NCBI GenBank assembly: GCA_023266195.1
Contig: JAHFRP010000002.1
Coordinates: 62,001-126,000 of the forward strand
Direction of reading: 5' to 3'
DNA length: 64,000 bases
From: Sulfuricella sp.
Lineage (GTDB): Bacteria > Pseudomonadota > Gammaproteobacteria > Burkholderiales > Sulfuricellaceae
Both the position numbers and the translations under genes were made by a program. The notes below the pieces were generated by a model that was not told the origin of the DNA, did not search any database, and saw only the letters and a program-made list of their open reading frames with translations. Positions 41,913-53,028 of this stretch are shown piece after piece; positions within the stretch are counted from its first letter, which is position 1, and each line of letters begins with the position of its first letter.

Positions 41913-42477
41913 TGGGCGGCTGCGCGGCCGCGGTCGGATGCAGACCGTCCGCCTGGAACAATTCGGGCCGGTCGGCAAAACCCTCCAGCAGGAACGGCAG
42001 CAGCGGGGTTTCATAGCGCTTTGCGGCTTGCCGGTAGATGTCCTGGAACCCCGCGGCGTAGGCCGCGCCGTAATTGGGCGGCAAGCGCATGCCGATCAGC
42101 AGCACGCGGGCATCGTGCTTGCGGCAGGCCGCGATGATGGCGTCGAGATTGGCGCGGGCGGCTTCGAGCGGCAGCCCGCGCAAGCCGTCGTTGGCGCCCA
42201 GTTCCAGGATCACGATGGCAGGCCGGACTTCGGCGAGTTCCCGTTCGATCCGGTAGCGCCCGCCACTGGTGGTTTCGCCGCTGATGCTGGCGTTGATCAC
42301 CCGGTAGCCAGGCCATTGTTGCCGCAGCCGCTGGTCGAGCAGGGCGACCCAGCCGCTCTCCTTGGGAATGCCGTAGGCCGCCGACAGGCTGTCGCCGAAC
42401 ACCAGTATCGCCTGTGCCGCGTCTGCGGCGAGCGCCCAGAACACCAAACAAACGACTAGCAGCAGGCGGTTTATCAT
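41860..42477 (-). CDS. tesA: Periplasmic thioesterase/lysophospholipase TesA (GDSL)
   Basis: A 205-residue SGNH hydrolase. A signal peptide (to about residue 20) is followed by block I ILVFGDSLSAAYG with the Ser, block II SGETTSGG, block III ELGANDGL and the final DGLHPTAAAQ with Asp and His. It hydrolyses acyl-CoA and lysophospholipids in the periplasm. Its ATG (42477-42475) shares two bases with the ATG of the divergent ybbA gene; 42483 is another start. Confidence 0.9.
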   Translation of the reverse strand: MINRLLLVVCLVFWALAADAAQAILVFGDSLSAAYGIPKESGWVALLDQRLRQQWPGYRVINASISGETTSGGRYRIERELAEVRPAIVILELGANDGLRGLPLEAARANLDAIIAACRKHDARVLLIGMRLPPNYGAAYAAGFQDIYRQAAKRYETPLLPFLLEGFADRPELFQADGLHPTAAAQPPIMEMVWKRLQPMLVKSR

Positions 42478-43171
42478 GGACATGTCTTCTCCCCATCCCA
42501 TTGTGCAGGCGGTCGCCCTTACCAAGCAAGTGACGAGCGAGGGCGCACCGTTGACGATCCTCGACCGGCTGGATTTGTCAGTATATCCGGGCGAATCGGT
42601 TGCGGTGCTGGGCGCTTCCGGATCGGGGAAATCGACCTTGCTCGGCTTGCTCGCCGGCCTGGACGAACCCTCCGGCGGCAAGGTCCTCCTCGACGGCACC
42701 GATTTGTTCGCACTCGACGAGGACGGCAGGGCGGCGCTGCGCGGGCGACTGGTCGGCTTCGTGTTCCAGGCGTTTCAGCTCTTGCCGGCGCTGACCGCGC
42801 TGGAAAACGTGATGCTGCCGCTGGAACTGGCCGGGGCTGTCAGTGCCCGCGCCGAAGCGGTCGCCGTGCTGGAGCGGGTCGGGCTGGCGCAGCGCCATTC
42901 CCATTACCCGCGCGAGCTGTCGGGCGGCGAACAGCAGCGCGTGGCCATCGCCCGCGCCTTTGTGGTCAATCCCCGCCTGCTGCTGGCCGACGAGCCGACC
43001 GGCAATCTCGACAGCGCCACCGGCGAGCGCGTCATCGACTTGCTGTTCGGCTTGAACGAGGAACACGGCACCACGCTGATCCTGGTGACCCACGACGAGC
43101 AGCTGGCGCGGCGCTGCCGGCGGCGCTTGCGCCTCGAGAGCGGGGCGCTTGGCGATGCGGCCAACGAATGA
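42476..43171 (+). CDS. ybbA: ABC transporter ATP-binding protein YbbA
   Basis: A 231-residue ATPase of the LolD/MacB type. It has Walker A in LGASGSGKST, the signature LSGGEQQRVAIARAF and Walker B in LLADEPTGNLD. It pairs with the FtsX-like permease encoded after a repeat. The tesA-ybbA-ybbP order is conserved in many proteobacteria. The start overlaps that of tesA. Confidence 0.92.
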   Translation: MDMSSPHPIVQAVALTKQVTSEGAPLTILDRLDLSVYPGESVAVLGASGSGKSTLLGLLAGLDEPSGGKVLLDGTDLFALDEDGRAALRGRLVGFVFQAFQLLPALTALENVMLPLELAGAVSARAEAVAVLERVGLAQRHSHYPRELSGGEQQRVAIARAFVVNPRLLLADEPTGNLDSATGERVIDLLFGLNEEHGTTLILVTHDEQLARRCRRRLRLESGALGDAANE

Positions 43172-43191
43172 ATTCATATCTGCCGGTTTTT

Positions 43192-43357
43192 CTTTGTCAG
43201 ATTGAATTCGCATCGGATTCTCATAGTGCCTTCCCCCTTTGAAAAAGGGGGATTGAGGAGGATTTAAACATGCCGTCAGGTCGTGGCGCCGCTTTAAATC
43301 CCCCCTAACCCCCCTTTTTCAAAGGGGGGAACATTACGTCAGCCGAGTCTGACAAAG
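43192..43357. repeat. MITE-like element with nested palindromes, 166 bp
   Basis: The ends CTTTGTCAGA (43192-43201) and TCTGACAAAG (43348-43357) are perfect inverse complements. Inside, two long arms at 43231-43268 and 43293-43331 (each with a run of C, AAAAAGGGGG and TTTAAA) can pair. It splits ybbA from ybbP without a coding frame. Confidence 0.75.
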
Positions 43358-43389
43358 TAGAACAAGCCGATGACCGGAGAACGATTGGA

Positions 43390-45876
43390 ATGAGCCGCTT
43401 CGCCCTTTCCCTGCGCATGCTGCGCCGCGAGTGGCGCGCCGGGGAACTGCGCGTGCTGGCGGTTGCGCTGGCGATCGCGGTGGCCAGCGTCACCTCGGTC
43501 GGGTTTTTTACCGACCGCGTCGGGCGGGCGCTGTCGCAGCAGGCCAATATCCTGCTGGGCGCGGATCTGGCGGTTATTTCGGATCATCCGCCGGATGCGG
43601 CCATCGAGCAGGAGGCGCGGCGGCGCGGCCTGCAAACCGCCCATACCCTGAGCTTCCCGAGCATGGTGGCGCGCGGCGGCCATGCCCAGCTGGCCGAGAT
43701 CAAGGCGGTGAGCCCCAATTATCCGCTGCGCGGGCAGCTGCGCAGCGCGCAACGACCTTTCGCGCCCGACCATGCGGGTGGCGGCATCCCCCAGCCCGGT
43801 GCGGTCTGGCTGGACGAGCGCCTGTTCGCTCAGCTCGAAGTCCAGCCGGGTATGCACCTCCAAGTCGGCAAAAGCAGTCTGGCGGCGGCTGCGGTGTTGA
43901 CGCAGGAACCCGACCGCGCCAGCGTGGTGCTCAACATCGCACCGCGCCTGATGATGAATCTGGCGGACATCCCGGCGACGGCGCTGATCCAGGCGGGCAG
44001 CCGTGCCAGCTACCGGCTGCTGGTGGCGGGCGAGCCGCGGGCGGTGGAAGCGTATCGCTCCTGGGCCGCTGTCCGCCTGAAGCGCGGCGAGCGGCTGGAA
44101 GGCGTATCGGATGCGCGGCCGGAAATTCGCGCCGCCCTGACCCGCGCCGGACACTTTCTCGGCCTGGCGGCCCTCACCAGCGTGGTATTGGCGGCGGTCG
44201 CGGTGGTGATGGCCGCGCGCCGCTTCATGGCCCGCCATCTCGATAGCTGCGCGGTGATGCGCTGTCTGGGGGCGCGACAGTCGCAAATTTTTCGTCTATA
44301 CCTGATCCAGTTTCTGCTCCTTGGCGTGGCGGCGAGCGTGGCCGGCTGCGTGCTGGGTTATGTGGGCCAGATGGTGCTGGCGGCGCGCCTCGGCAGCCTG
44401 ATCGCCGCACCGTTGCCGCAGCCGTCGCCGCTGCCCGCCGTTCTTGGTGTTTTGACCGGCATGGCGACGCTGCTGGGGTTTTCCCTGCCGTTTTTGCATC
44501 GCTTGAAGCAGGTGCCGGCGCTGCGCGTGCTGCGCCGCGAACTCGGCCCGGTCGGGCGCGTCGGCTTGGCCGGCTTCGCCCTGGGGCTGGCCGCGGTTGC
44601 CGGGCTGGTGCTGTGGCAGGCGGGCGACGCCAAGCTGGGCGGCTACGTGCTGGGTGGATTGGGCGCCGCCGTTCTGCTGGCGGCGCTGTTGGCGTTGCTG
44701 CTGATTCGCATCTTGTCGGGATTGCGCCGCCAGGCTTCTTCCGCGTGGCGCTACGGCCTGGCGAACATCGTGCGCCGGGCGGGCGGCAGCGTGGCGCAGG
44801 TGACGGCATTCAGCCTGGGCATGCTGGTCCTGCTGTTGCTGACGGTGGTGCGCGGCGACCTGATGCAAAGCTGGCGATCCACCTTGCCGCCGGAGGCGCC
44901 CAACCGTTTCGTCATCAACATCCTGCCCGACCAGCTCCAGCCGCTGCGGGATTTTTTCCGCGCGCGTGGGCTCGCCGCGCCGGCGCTCTACCCGATGGTG
45001 CGCGGCCGCCTGTTGGCGATCGACGGCCGGCCGGTGGCGCCGGAGAACTATGCGGACGAGCGCGCGCAGCGGCTGGTGGAGCGGGAATTCAATCTGTCCT
45101 GGGCAAAGCGGCTGTCCGGCGACAACCAGGTCGTCGCCGGAACATGGTGGGCCGGGCAGGCGGGCGCGCAGCTGTCGGTGGAAGAGGGCATCGCCAAAAC
45201 GCTGGGGATCAAGCTGGGGGACAGGCTGAGCTACGACGTCGGCGGCACCGTTTTCAGCGCGCCGGTGACCAGCCTGCGCAAGGTGGACTGGGATTCGTTT
45301 CGCGTCAATTTTTTTGTGATCGCTTCGCCCGGCCTGCTGGAAAACTTTCCCGCCAGCTACATCACCAGTTTTCATCTTCCGGCCGGAGCGGCCGCACTGC
45401 TGGACGAAATGGTCAAGGCGTTCCCCAACCTGACCGTGATCGACGTGGCGGCCGTGATGGACCAGGTGCGCGCCATCATGGACCGGGTCGCCGGCACGGT
45501 CCAGTTCGTTTTCCTGTTTGCCTGGCTGATGGGCTTCACCGTGCTGTTTGCCGCCATCGCCGCCACGCACGACGAGCGGGTGTACGAGGCGGCGATCCTG
45601 CGCACCTTGGGCGCGAGCCGGCGACAATTGCTGGCGGGCTTGTTCGCCGAATTCGCCGGGATCGGTGCGCTGTCCGGGCTGGTTGCAGCGCTGGGGGCGG
45701 GCGGAACCGGGTACTTCCTGAGCACGAAATTCCTGCATCTGCCCTATGCGTTCGACTATGGCTTGCTGCCGACCGGTATCCTGGCCGGCGCAGCGGCGGT
45801 GGGCCTGGCGGGCGTGGCCGGCTGCTATGGCGTGCTGCGGCGCCCGCCTTTGCAGACGATCCGCAATAACGGCTAA
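43390..45876 (+). CDS. ybbP: ABC transporter permease YbbP, FtsX family
   Basis: An 828-residue permease. It has an N-terminal helix, a large periplasmic region and about ten transmembrane helices in FtsX/MacB-like domains, including near 265-300, 310-345 and 715-810. With YbbA it forms an ABC complex of unknown substrate, possibly linked to lipids or lipoproteins. The MITE-like element just upstream may change its co-expression with ybbA. Confidence 0.88.
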   Translation: MSRFALSLRMLRREWRAGELRVLAVALAIAVASVTSVGFFTDRVGRALSQQANILLGADLAVISDHPPDAAIEQEARRRGLQTAHTLSFPSMVARGGHAQLAEIKAVSPNYPLRGQLRSAQRPFAPDHAGGGIPQPGAVWLDERLFAQLEVQPGMHLQVGKSSLAAAAVLTQEPDRASVVLNIAPRLMMNLADIPATALIQAGSRASYRLLVAGEPRAVEAYRSWAAVRLKRGERLEGVSDARPEIRAALTRAGHFLGLAALTSVVLAAVAVVMAARRFMARHLDSCAVMRCLGARQSQIFRLYLIQFLLLGVAASVAGCVLGYVGQMVLAARLGSLIAAPLPQPSPLPAVLGVLTGMATLLGFSLPFLHRLKQVPALRVLRRELGPVGRVGLAGFALGLAAVAGLVLWQAGDAKLGGYVLGGLGAAVLLAALLALLLIRILSGLRRQASSAWRYGLANIVRRAGGSVAQVTAFSLGMLVLLLLTVVRGDLMQSWRSTLPPEAPNRFVINILPDQLQPLRDFFRARGLAAPALYPMVRGRLLAIDGRPVAPENYADERAQRLVEREFNLSWAKRLSGDNQVVAGTWWAGQAGAQLSVEEGIAKTLGIKLGDRLSYDVGGTVFSAPVTSLRKVDWDSFRVNFFVIASPGLLENFPASYITSFHLPAGAAALLDEMVKAFPNLTVIDVAAVMDQVRAIMDRVAGTVQFVFLFAWLMGFTVLFAAIAATHDERVYEAAILRTLGASRRQLLAGLFAEFAGIGALSGLVAALGAGGTGYFLSTKFLHLPYAFDYGLLPTGILAGAAAVGLAGVAGCYGVLRRPPLQTIRNNG

Positions 45877-45908
45877 AATCCCCGTTTTATCCACTCGCAG
45901 GAAATACC

Positions 45909-47153
45909 ATGAAAATCGGCACCCCGCTGAGCCCAAACGCAACCCGCGTGATGCTGCTCGGCAGCGGCGAACTCGGCAAGGAAGTCATCATCGCGCTGCA
46001 ACGCCTGGGCGTGGAAACGATCGCGGTGGATCGCTATGCCGATGCGCCCGGCCAGCAGGTGGCGCATCGCGCCCACGTGGTCAACATGGCCGACGGCGCT
46101 GCGCTACGTGCTTTGGTGGAACAGGAAAAGCCGCACCTGGTCGTGCCCGAGATCGAGGCCATCGCCACCGACATGCTGGTCGAGATCGAGCGCGACGGTC
46201 TGGCCGAAGTCATCCCGACCGCACGCGCGGCGCAGCTCACCATGAATCGCGAGGGCATCCGCCGCCTGGCCGCGGAAACGCTGGGCCTGCCGACTTCGCC
46301 CTATGTCTTTGCCGACAGCCTGGAGGCATTGCAGGCGGCCATCGACGGCGACAGCGAAAGAGTGAGGGCGGAGCCCTCGGGGTCCCTTCGCGGTGGAATC
46401 GGCTACCCGTGCATCATCAAGCCGGTGATGTCTTCGTCGGGCAAGGGGCAGTCGCTGCTTGCCGGTCCCGCCGACGTGAAGGCGGCGTGGGACTATGCCG
46501 CCAGCGGTAGCCGGGTGAACCGGGGCCGCGTGATCGTCGAGGGCCTGATTGACTTCGATTATGAGATTACCTTGCTTACCGTGCGCGCGGCGGGCGAGTC
46601 GGGGCAGGTGGAAACGTTCTTCTGCGCGCCGATCGGCCATCTCCAGGTCAAGGGCGATTACGTCGAAAGCTGGCAGCCGCAGCCGATGAGCGCGGCGGCG
46701 CTGGCCCGTTCGCGCGAAATCGCCAAGGCGGTGACCGACAACCTCGGCGGGCGCGGCATCTTCGGCGTGGAACTGTTCGTCAAGGGCGACCAGGTGTGGT
46801 TCTCCGAGGTCAGCCCGCGTCCGCACGACACCGGCATGGTGACGATGGCAAGCCAGGTGCAGAGCGAATTCGAACTGCATGCCCGCGCCATCCTGGGGCT
46901 GCCGGTGGACGTGAGCCTGCGCGCGCCGGGCGCCTCGGCGGTGATTTACGGCGGGACGGAAGCGAAAGGCATCGCCTTCGAGGGCGTGGCCGACGCGCTG
47001 CGCGTGCCGCAAAGCGACCTGCGCCTGTTCGGCAAACCGGAGAGCTTTGTGCGCCGGCGCATGGGCGTGGCGCTCGCCAACGGGGCGGATATCGAGCAGG
47101 CGCGCGAGCGGGCGAAACTGGCGGCGAGCAGGGTTAAACCGGTGAAGGAGTGA
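45909..47153 (+). CDS. purT: Formate-dependent phosphoribosylglycinamide formyltransferase
   Basis: A 414-residue ATP-grasp enzyme of purine synthesis that forms formyl-GAR using formate and ATP. Motifs are [11 protein letters not shown], the nucleotide loop [11 protein letters not shown] and [13 protein letters not shown]. Between AAIDGD and [11 protein letters not shown] it has about 16 extra residues ([15 protein letters not shown]) that the Escherichia protein lacks, encoded by a GC-rich stretch. The frame stays open, so it is probably functional. Confidence 0.93.
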   Translation: MKIGTPLSPNATRVMLLGSGELGKEVIIALQRLGVETIAVDRYADAPGQQVAHRAHVVNMADGAALRALVEQEKPHLVVPEIEAIATDMLVEIERDGLAEVIPTARAAQLTMNREGIRRLAAETLGLPTSPYVFADSLEALQAAIDGDSERVRAEPSGSLRGGIGYPCIIKPVMSSSGKGQSLLAGPADVKAAWDYAASGSRVNRGRVIVEGLIDFDYEITLLTVRAAGESGQVETFFCAPIGHLQVKGDYVESWQPQPMSAAALARSREIAKAVTDNLGGRGIFGVELFVKGDQVWFSEVSPRPHDTGMVTMASQVQSEFELHARAILGLPVDVSLRAPGASAVIYGGTEAKGIAFEGVADALRVPQSDLRLFGKPESFVRRRMGVALANGADIEQARERAKLAASRVKPVKE

Positions 47154-47160
47154 AAAAAGA

Positions 47161-47235
47161 TTAACCGCCGATGAATGCGGATTATCTCAATCGCGACTGC
47201 TCCGAGTATGCCAATTGGCGTTAATCGGCGGTTAA
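47161..47235. repeat. Short inverted-repeat element
   Basis: TTAACCGCCGAT (47161-47172) and ATCGGCGGTTAA (47224-47235) are perfect inverse complements around a 51-bp centre. A similar GTTAATCGGCG stretch lies near 60570. It fills the gap between purT and the hemoglobin gene. Confidence 0.6.
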
Positions 47236-47254
47236 CCGTTTTCCAAGGGTGAAT

Positions 47255-47635
47255 ATGCAAACACACTACGAGCGCATCGGCGGCGAAGAAGACGTGCGCC
47301 GGCTGGTGGACCGCTTCTACGATCTGATGGATAGCCGGCAGGAAGCCGCGGGCATCCGCGACCTGCACGCGAAAAGCCTGAAAGGCTCGCGCGAAAAGCT
47401 GTTCCTGTTCCTGTCCGGCTGGCTCGGCGGGCCGCAATTGTATGTCGAGAAATTCGGCCATCCCCGTTTGCGCCAGCGCCACGTGCCGTTCGCCATCGGC
47501 GAGTCGGAGCGCGATCAGTGGATGGCGTGCATGCTCCAGGCCATGCAGGATATCGGCGTGGAGGAAGGGCTGCGCCGGGAATTGACGGCGGCTTTCCGGA
47601 AAACCGCCGATTTCATGCGCAATAAGGAAGGCTGA
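47255..47635 (+). CDS. Truncated hemoglobin, group II
   Basis: A 126-residue heme protein. The start is THYERIGGEEDVRRLVDRFY, and the proximal His lies in FGHPRLRQRHVPFAIG. SERDQWMACMLQAM is the following helix. Group II truncated hemoglobins bind oxygen or nitric oxide and aid detoxification or micro-oxic life. The ATG at 47255 was chosen because AAGGG precedes it. Confidence 0.9.
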   Translation: MQTHYERIGGEEDVRRLVDRFYDLMDSRQEAAGIRDLHAKSLKGSREKLFLFLSGWLGGPQLYVEKFGHPRLRQRHVPFAIGESERDQWMACMLQAMQDIGVEEGLRRELTAAFRKTADFMRNKEG

Positions 47636-47726
47636 TGCCTTCCCGTCAAATGACGGAACAGTAATCCCTCGCGCCCCGGCCGGCATTTATACTGTGTACT
47701 GTGATAGTTGTGCGGAAGGGATAAGA

Positions 47727-48059
47727 ATGAAAATCTTGATGGTTGTGGCCATGGGCGTGCTGGTGGTTTCCGCCTCCACCGCGAAAGCGGGCATCGACGG
47801 CGATGCGATTCTCGGCGGCGCGATCGGCGGCGGCGCCGGTGCGGCGGTGGGCTCGGCGATGGGCGGGCGCGATGGCGCCATTATCGGCGGCGCGATCGGC
47901 GGAGCGGCGGGCGCCGCGGTGGCGACTTCGGACCGCAGGAAAACGACTGTGATGAAAAAAGAAGTCATCGTGGTGCACGAGGACGAGGGCCATCACGACA
48001 ACGGCCGCCACCTCGGCCAGTACAAGAACAAGCATGGGCACGGCAATCGCCACGATTGA
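47727..48059 (+). CDS. Small exported protein with glycine zipper
   Basis: A 110-residue protein. A signal peptide (to about residue 21, ASTAKA) is followed by a glycine-zipper domain (AILGGAIGGGAGAAVGSAMG and GAIIGGAIGGAAGAAVA), then a charged His-rich tail that may bind metal. Such proteins insert in the outer envelope. The function is unknown. A perfect terminator follows. Confidence 0.82.
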   Translation: MKILMVVAMGVLVVSASTAKAGIDGDAILGGAIGGGAGAAVGSAMGGRDGAIIGGAIGGAAGAAVATSDRRKTTVMKKEVIVVHEDEGHHDNGRHLGQYKNKHGHGNRHD

Positions 48060-48076
48060 TCGCTCGTTGGCGATAA

Positions 48077-48110
48077 ACGAAAAAGGCGCTCCGAGGAGCG
48101 CCTTTTTCGT
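48077..48110. terminator. Bidirectional rho-independent terminator
   Basis: ACGAAAAAGGCGCTCC and GGAGCGCCTTTTTCGT form a perfect 16-bp stem around GA, with a T-run on either strand. It serves both the glycine-zipper gene and convergent rhlE. Confidence 0.9.
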
Positions 48111-48127
48111 TGCTTCTTTTTAGGGAA

Positions 48128-49435
48128 TTACCTGCCCCGGCTGGCGGGACGGCCGGTGCCGGTGCCCCGGTTCTGGCCGCCGCGGTTGGAATATCCATCC
48201 CGATTGCCATTGGGGCGGCCTTCGTAACCGCCGCGACGGTCGTTGTTGCCGTATCCGCCGCGCTTGCCGGCGGGCGACGGCGCGCCGGAGCGCATCGGGC
48301 GCTTCGCTTCGAAGCCCGGAACGACGTGCGGGGTGATGGCGTGGCCGGTGAAGCGCTCGATGCGCTTCAGGTGCAGCACGTCCTTGCCGGAGGCGAAGGA
48401 AACCGCGATGCCATGACTGCCGGCGCGGCCGGTGCGTCCGATGCGATGGACGTAATCTTCGGCGAACTTGGGCAGGTCGAAGTTGATGACATGGCTGATA
48501 CCGGCGACGTCGATGCCGCGCGCCGCCACGTCGGTGGCGACCAGGATGCGGATGGCGCCGTTGCGCAGGCGGGTCAGGGTGCGGTTGCGCGCGCCCTGGT
48601 TCATGTCGCCGTGCAGCGCCGCCGCCTGGTGGCCTTGAGCGAACAGGTCTTCGGCCAGCATGTCGGCATCGCGCTTGGTGGAAGTGAACACGATCGCCTG
48701 GCGGACTTCGGCGTCGGTCAGCAGGTGCTGCAGCAGGCGGTTCTTGTGCGCCAGGTCGTCGACCACGTGCAGGCGCTGCTCGATGTTTTCGTGCTTGGCT
48801 TGCTGCGCGGCCATCTGGATGCGCTTGGGATCTTTCAGGAGGCGCTTGGCCAGGCCGGCGATGGTGCCTTCCAGCGTGGCGGAGAACAGCAGGGTCTGGC
48901 GGCTGGCCGGGGTGGCGGCGGCGATTTTTTCGACGTCGTCGATGAAACCCATGTCCAGCATGCGGTCGGCTTCGTCCAGCACCAGCATTTCCAGGCGCGA
49001 GAAGTCGATGCGGCCGCGCTCCAGGTGGTCGATCAGGCGGCCGGGGGTGGCGACCAGGATGTCAACCGGCTGCGACAGCAGCTTGTTTTGCAGCGGGTAG
49101 GGCATGCCGCCGAGGATGCAGACGGTTTTGACGCGCATTTGCGCGCTGTATTTGCGGGCGGCATCGTTGACCTGGGTCGCGAGTTCGCGGGTCGGCGTCA
49201 GCACCAGGATGCGCGGGCCGCGGCTCTTGCTCTGCGAGGGTTCGGTCAGGTATTGCAGCGCGGGCAGGATGAAGGCGGCGGTCTTGCCGGTGCCGGTCTG
49301 GGCCGAAGCCATCAGGTCGTGGCCGGCGAGCACTTCGGGAATGGCCGCGGCCTGGATCGGGGAAGGCTCGGTGTAACCGGCTTCGGCGATGGCTTTCAAA
49401 ATGGAAGGGTGCAGGTTCAGATTTTCAAAAGACAC
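48128..49435 (-). CDS. rhlE: DEAD-box RNA helicase RhlE
   Basis: A 435-residue helicase. It has the Q motif, AQTGTGKTAAF, LVLDEADRMLD, LLFSATLEG and HRIGRTGRAG. The last 70 residues are rich in Arg, Gly and Asn, an RNA-binding tail. RhlE acts in ribosome assembly and RNA turnover. The start at 49435 lies at the end of a long leader shared with typA on the other side. Confidence 0.92.
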   Translation of the reverse strand: MSFENLNLHPSILKAIAEAGYTEPSPIQAAAIPEVLAGHDLMASAQTGTGKTAAFILPALQYLTEPSQSKSRGPRILVLTPTRELATQVNDAARKYSAQMRVKTVCILGGMPYPLQNKLLSQPVDILVATPGRLIDHLERGRIDFSRLEMLVLDEADRMLDMGFIDDVEKIAAATPASRQTLLFSATLEGTIAGLAKRLLKDPKRIQMAAQQAKHENIEQRLHVVDDLAHKNRLLQHLLTDAEVRQAIVFTSTKRDADMLAEDLFAQGHQAAALHGDMNQGARNRTLTRLRNGAIRILVATDVAARGIDVAGISHVINFDLPKFAEDYVHRIGRTGRAGSHGIAVSFASGKDVLHLKRIERFTGHAITPHVVPGFEAKRPMRSGAPSPAGKRGGYGNNDRRGGYEGRPNGNRDGYSNRGGQNRGTGTGRPASRGR

Positions 49436-49825
49436 GTAATTTCCTTAAACAAGAACGTCACGAAGCGCTCACCGCCGGCGTCGCTGAATGGCAGCGGAAA
49501 TCCGGCCGACACTTCTTGCGGAGTGCGGTGAGTGCAACACAACTAAATAAAGCGCAGCAGGGAATAAAGCAGGGCGGGCCCGGTCAAAAAAGGGGCCAAA
49601 ACCACACACCGCACGGCGCTAACACATCGTCGCTAACCGGGGGGTGATTGCAATTCCAGGGAATCTGAAAGAGAGGGTCAGGAGCGATGAACCAATGGCT
49701 GAATGGATACCGCTTCCAGCCAAGCGGCGAATTATACGGAGTTTATTTTAAAAAGCAATGGGCTATCGGCCATCGGGTCAAAGCCATGTTATAATCTTCG
49801 ACTTTTTGAAATTCAGGATCATTCC
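49436..49825. other. Long divergent spacer between rhlE and typA
   Basis: No gene is supported in these 390 bp. A perfect TATAAT (49790-49795) lies 31 bp before the typA start, without a clear -35 box. The remaining part may hold the long 5' leader of rhlE. Confidence 0.5.
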
Positions 49826-51637
<1,812 letters not shown>

Positions 51638-51650
51638 TCGTATTGCCGCC

Positions 51651-51687
51651 AAAATCCCCCGCTTCCCATACTGGAGCGGGGGATTTT
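51651..51687 (+). terminator. Terminator after typA
   Basis: AAAATCCCCCGCT and AGCGGGGGATTTT form a 13-bp stem with an 11-nt loop and end in four T. The hairpin can stop transcription from typA. Confidence 0.7.
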
Positions 51688-51863
51688 GCATTTGAGCCCT
51701 CCAGAATGCGCAAAGAGTGTCTCGCCGGCGCCACTGATTCCGGATAGCGGATCGATATTTGGATTGTGCGGGACATTACGGTACATTACAGCACGTTCGC
51801 ATTGCGAGCGGCGCCCCGATCCGGTCCGCCCGCAAATCCAAGCAACTCCTCGCAGAGATAAAC

Positions 51864-51977
51864 ATGACACTATCCGACATCTTTCAAAACGGCGCCATTC
51901 GCCAATGCTTGACGGTATTTTCCGACGCTGAGAAAGACGCCATCGAACAAGCCCGGATCGCGGCCCCGGACGCCTGA
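51864..51977 (+). CDS. Small ORF upstream of fic
   Basis: A 37-residue frame (TLSDIFQNGAIRQCLTVFSD then AEKDAIEQARIAAPDA) ends 3 bp before the Fic start, so it could be coupled with it. It has no Fic-inhibitory motif SxxxEG. No clear ribosome site and no known homologue were recognised, so it may or may not be a gene. Confidence 0.4.
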   Translation: MTLSDIFQNGAIRQCLTVFSDAEKDAIEQARIAAPDA

Positions 51978-51980
51978 GCC

Positions 51981-52616
51981 ATGCCCACCCGCTACGACAC
52001 CGGCCATCTTTCCGAGGCGCAATTCGAGGCGGGTTCGCGCGGGCGGGTGTTGAAAAACCTGGCCGGCATTCGTCGCAAGCGCGAGATGGATGCGCTGGAG
52101 GCGGTGAAGCTGGCCGAGGCGACAGACTATGCCATCCGCCACGTTTCGGCGATGCACCGCTTCAAGGCGTCGGACGTTTGCGCCTTGCACCGGCAATGGC
52201 TCGGCAAGGTGTACTCTTGGGCGGGCGAGTATCGGCAGGTGAATATCGGCAAGGGCGGTTTTACCTTCGCCATGTCGGCGCAGATTCCGCGCCTGATGGA
52301 GGAGTTCGAAAAAGCCGCGCTGGCGATTTATACGCCCTGCCAGTTTTCCGACCAGGAAAAGATTATCGAGGCATTGGCGGTTACTCATTGCGAGTTGGTG
52401 CTGATCCATCCGTTCCGCGAGGGCAACGGCAGGCTGGCGCGGCTGCTGGCGACCTTGATGGCATTGCAGGCTGGGTTGCCGCTACTGGATTTTTCGGGGA
52501 TACAAGGGAAAAAACGGGATGATTACTTTGCGGCGGTTCAGGCCGGCATGGGCAGGGATTACGCGCCCATGAGGGCGGTATTCTGTGCGGTGATCGATAA
52601 GACCCTGCGGGGTTAG
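51981..52616 (+). CDS. fic: Fic family AMP transferase
   Basis: A 211-residue Fic protein. The catalytic motif HPFREGNGRLAR begins at His143 and the flap region precedes it (NIGKGGFTFA). Fic enzymes transfer AMP to Tyr, Ser or Thr of target proteins. The N terminus (YDTGHLSEAQFEAGSRGRVL) has no built-in SxxxEG inhibitory helix, so a separate antitoxin is expected. The candidate is the small gene on the other strand that overlaps the last 4 bp. Confidence 0.9.
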   Translation: MPTRYDTGHLSEAQFEAGSRGRVLKNLAGIRRKREMDALEAVKLAEATDYAIRHVSAMHRFKASDVCALHRQWLGKVYSWAGEYRQVNIGKGGFTFAMSAQIPRLMEEFEKAALAIYTPCQFSDQEKIIEALAVTHCELVLIHPFREGNGRLARLLATLMALQAGLPLLDFSGIQGKKRDDYFAAVQAGMGRDYAPMRAVFCAVIDKTLRG

Positions 52617-52777
52617 GCCGCCTTGGCGGTTTTTTCCGGCGAGGCCGGCAACGCCTTTTCAGCGGCTTTTTTGACGCCTTCTATGGCCATCGACGATAAG
52701 ACATTCTGCCGCAACGCTTCGCGGTAGGACTCCACGTTACGCAAATGAGGATTTTGCTGCAAAAGCGATTTTTTCAT
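52613..52777 (-). CDS. Candidate Fic inhibitor, 54-residue protein with SxxxEG motif
   Basis: The frame starts MKKSLLQQNPHLRNVESYRE and continues ALRQNVLSSMAIEGVKKAA. Residues 29-34 (SMAIEG) fit the (S/T)xxxE(G/N) motif by which antitoxins such as VbhA block the ATP site of Fic enzymes. The motif sits in a predicted helix, as in VbhA. Its stop overlaps the fic stop (TTAG), so the pair is tail to tail rather than the usual antitoxin-first operon. Function as antitoxin is an inference; the length and motif are seen. Confidence 0.55.
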   Translation of the reverse strand: MKKSLLQQNPHLRNVESYREALRQNVLSSMAIEGVKKAAEKALPASPEKTAKAA

Positions 52778-52783
52778 GCACCA

Positions 52784-52924
52784 AGTATAGTTGCGGAATC
52801 AATCCGTTTCAACAGCCCCGACCGGGGCGCGGACGACGGCTTGTTCGTTTCGTGGAGCGGTTTCAAGAGCAACGAGCAGAAGGAACTTGTGGCCAGCTTC
52901 TTCAAGGTGCGCTTGTGGACGTAG
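52784..52924 (+). pseudogene. C-terminal remnant of a restriction endonuclease-like protein
   Basis: The frame with RGADDGLFVSWSGFK and NEQKELVASFFKVRLW resembles the C-terminal end of Mrr-like restriction endonucleases and ends in a stop at 52922. The remaining gene is missing upstream, where the candidate Fic inhibitor lies. Confidence 0.5.
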
Positions 52925-53028
52925 AAGGAAGTCAGGATGTTCTTTACAACTGCGCCCAGGGACTTGGGGTAAGAGACTCGTGCGCTGTTGCGTTATACTC
53001 TTCGCCTAAATCTATTCAGAGGTAAAAC

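Noticed and set aside
44296-45942. 548-codon minus frame opposite ybbP
   Set aside because: High GC gives long antisense frames; the residues are Arg/Gln/His-rich without a domain, while the plus strand encodes a clear permease.
48110-49531. 473-codon plus frame opposite rhlE
   Set aside because: Shadow of the helicase gene, rich in Gly/Ala/Arg without a domain.
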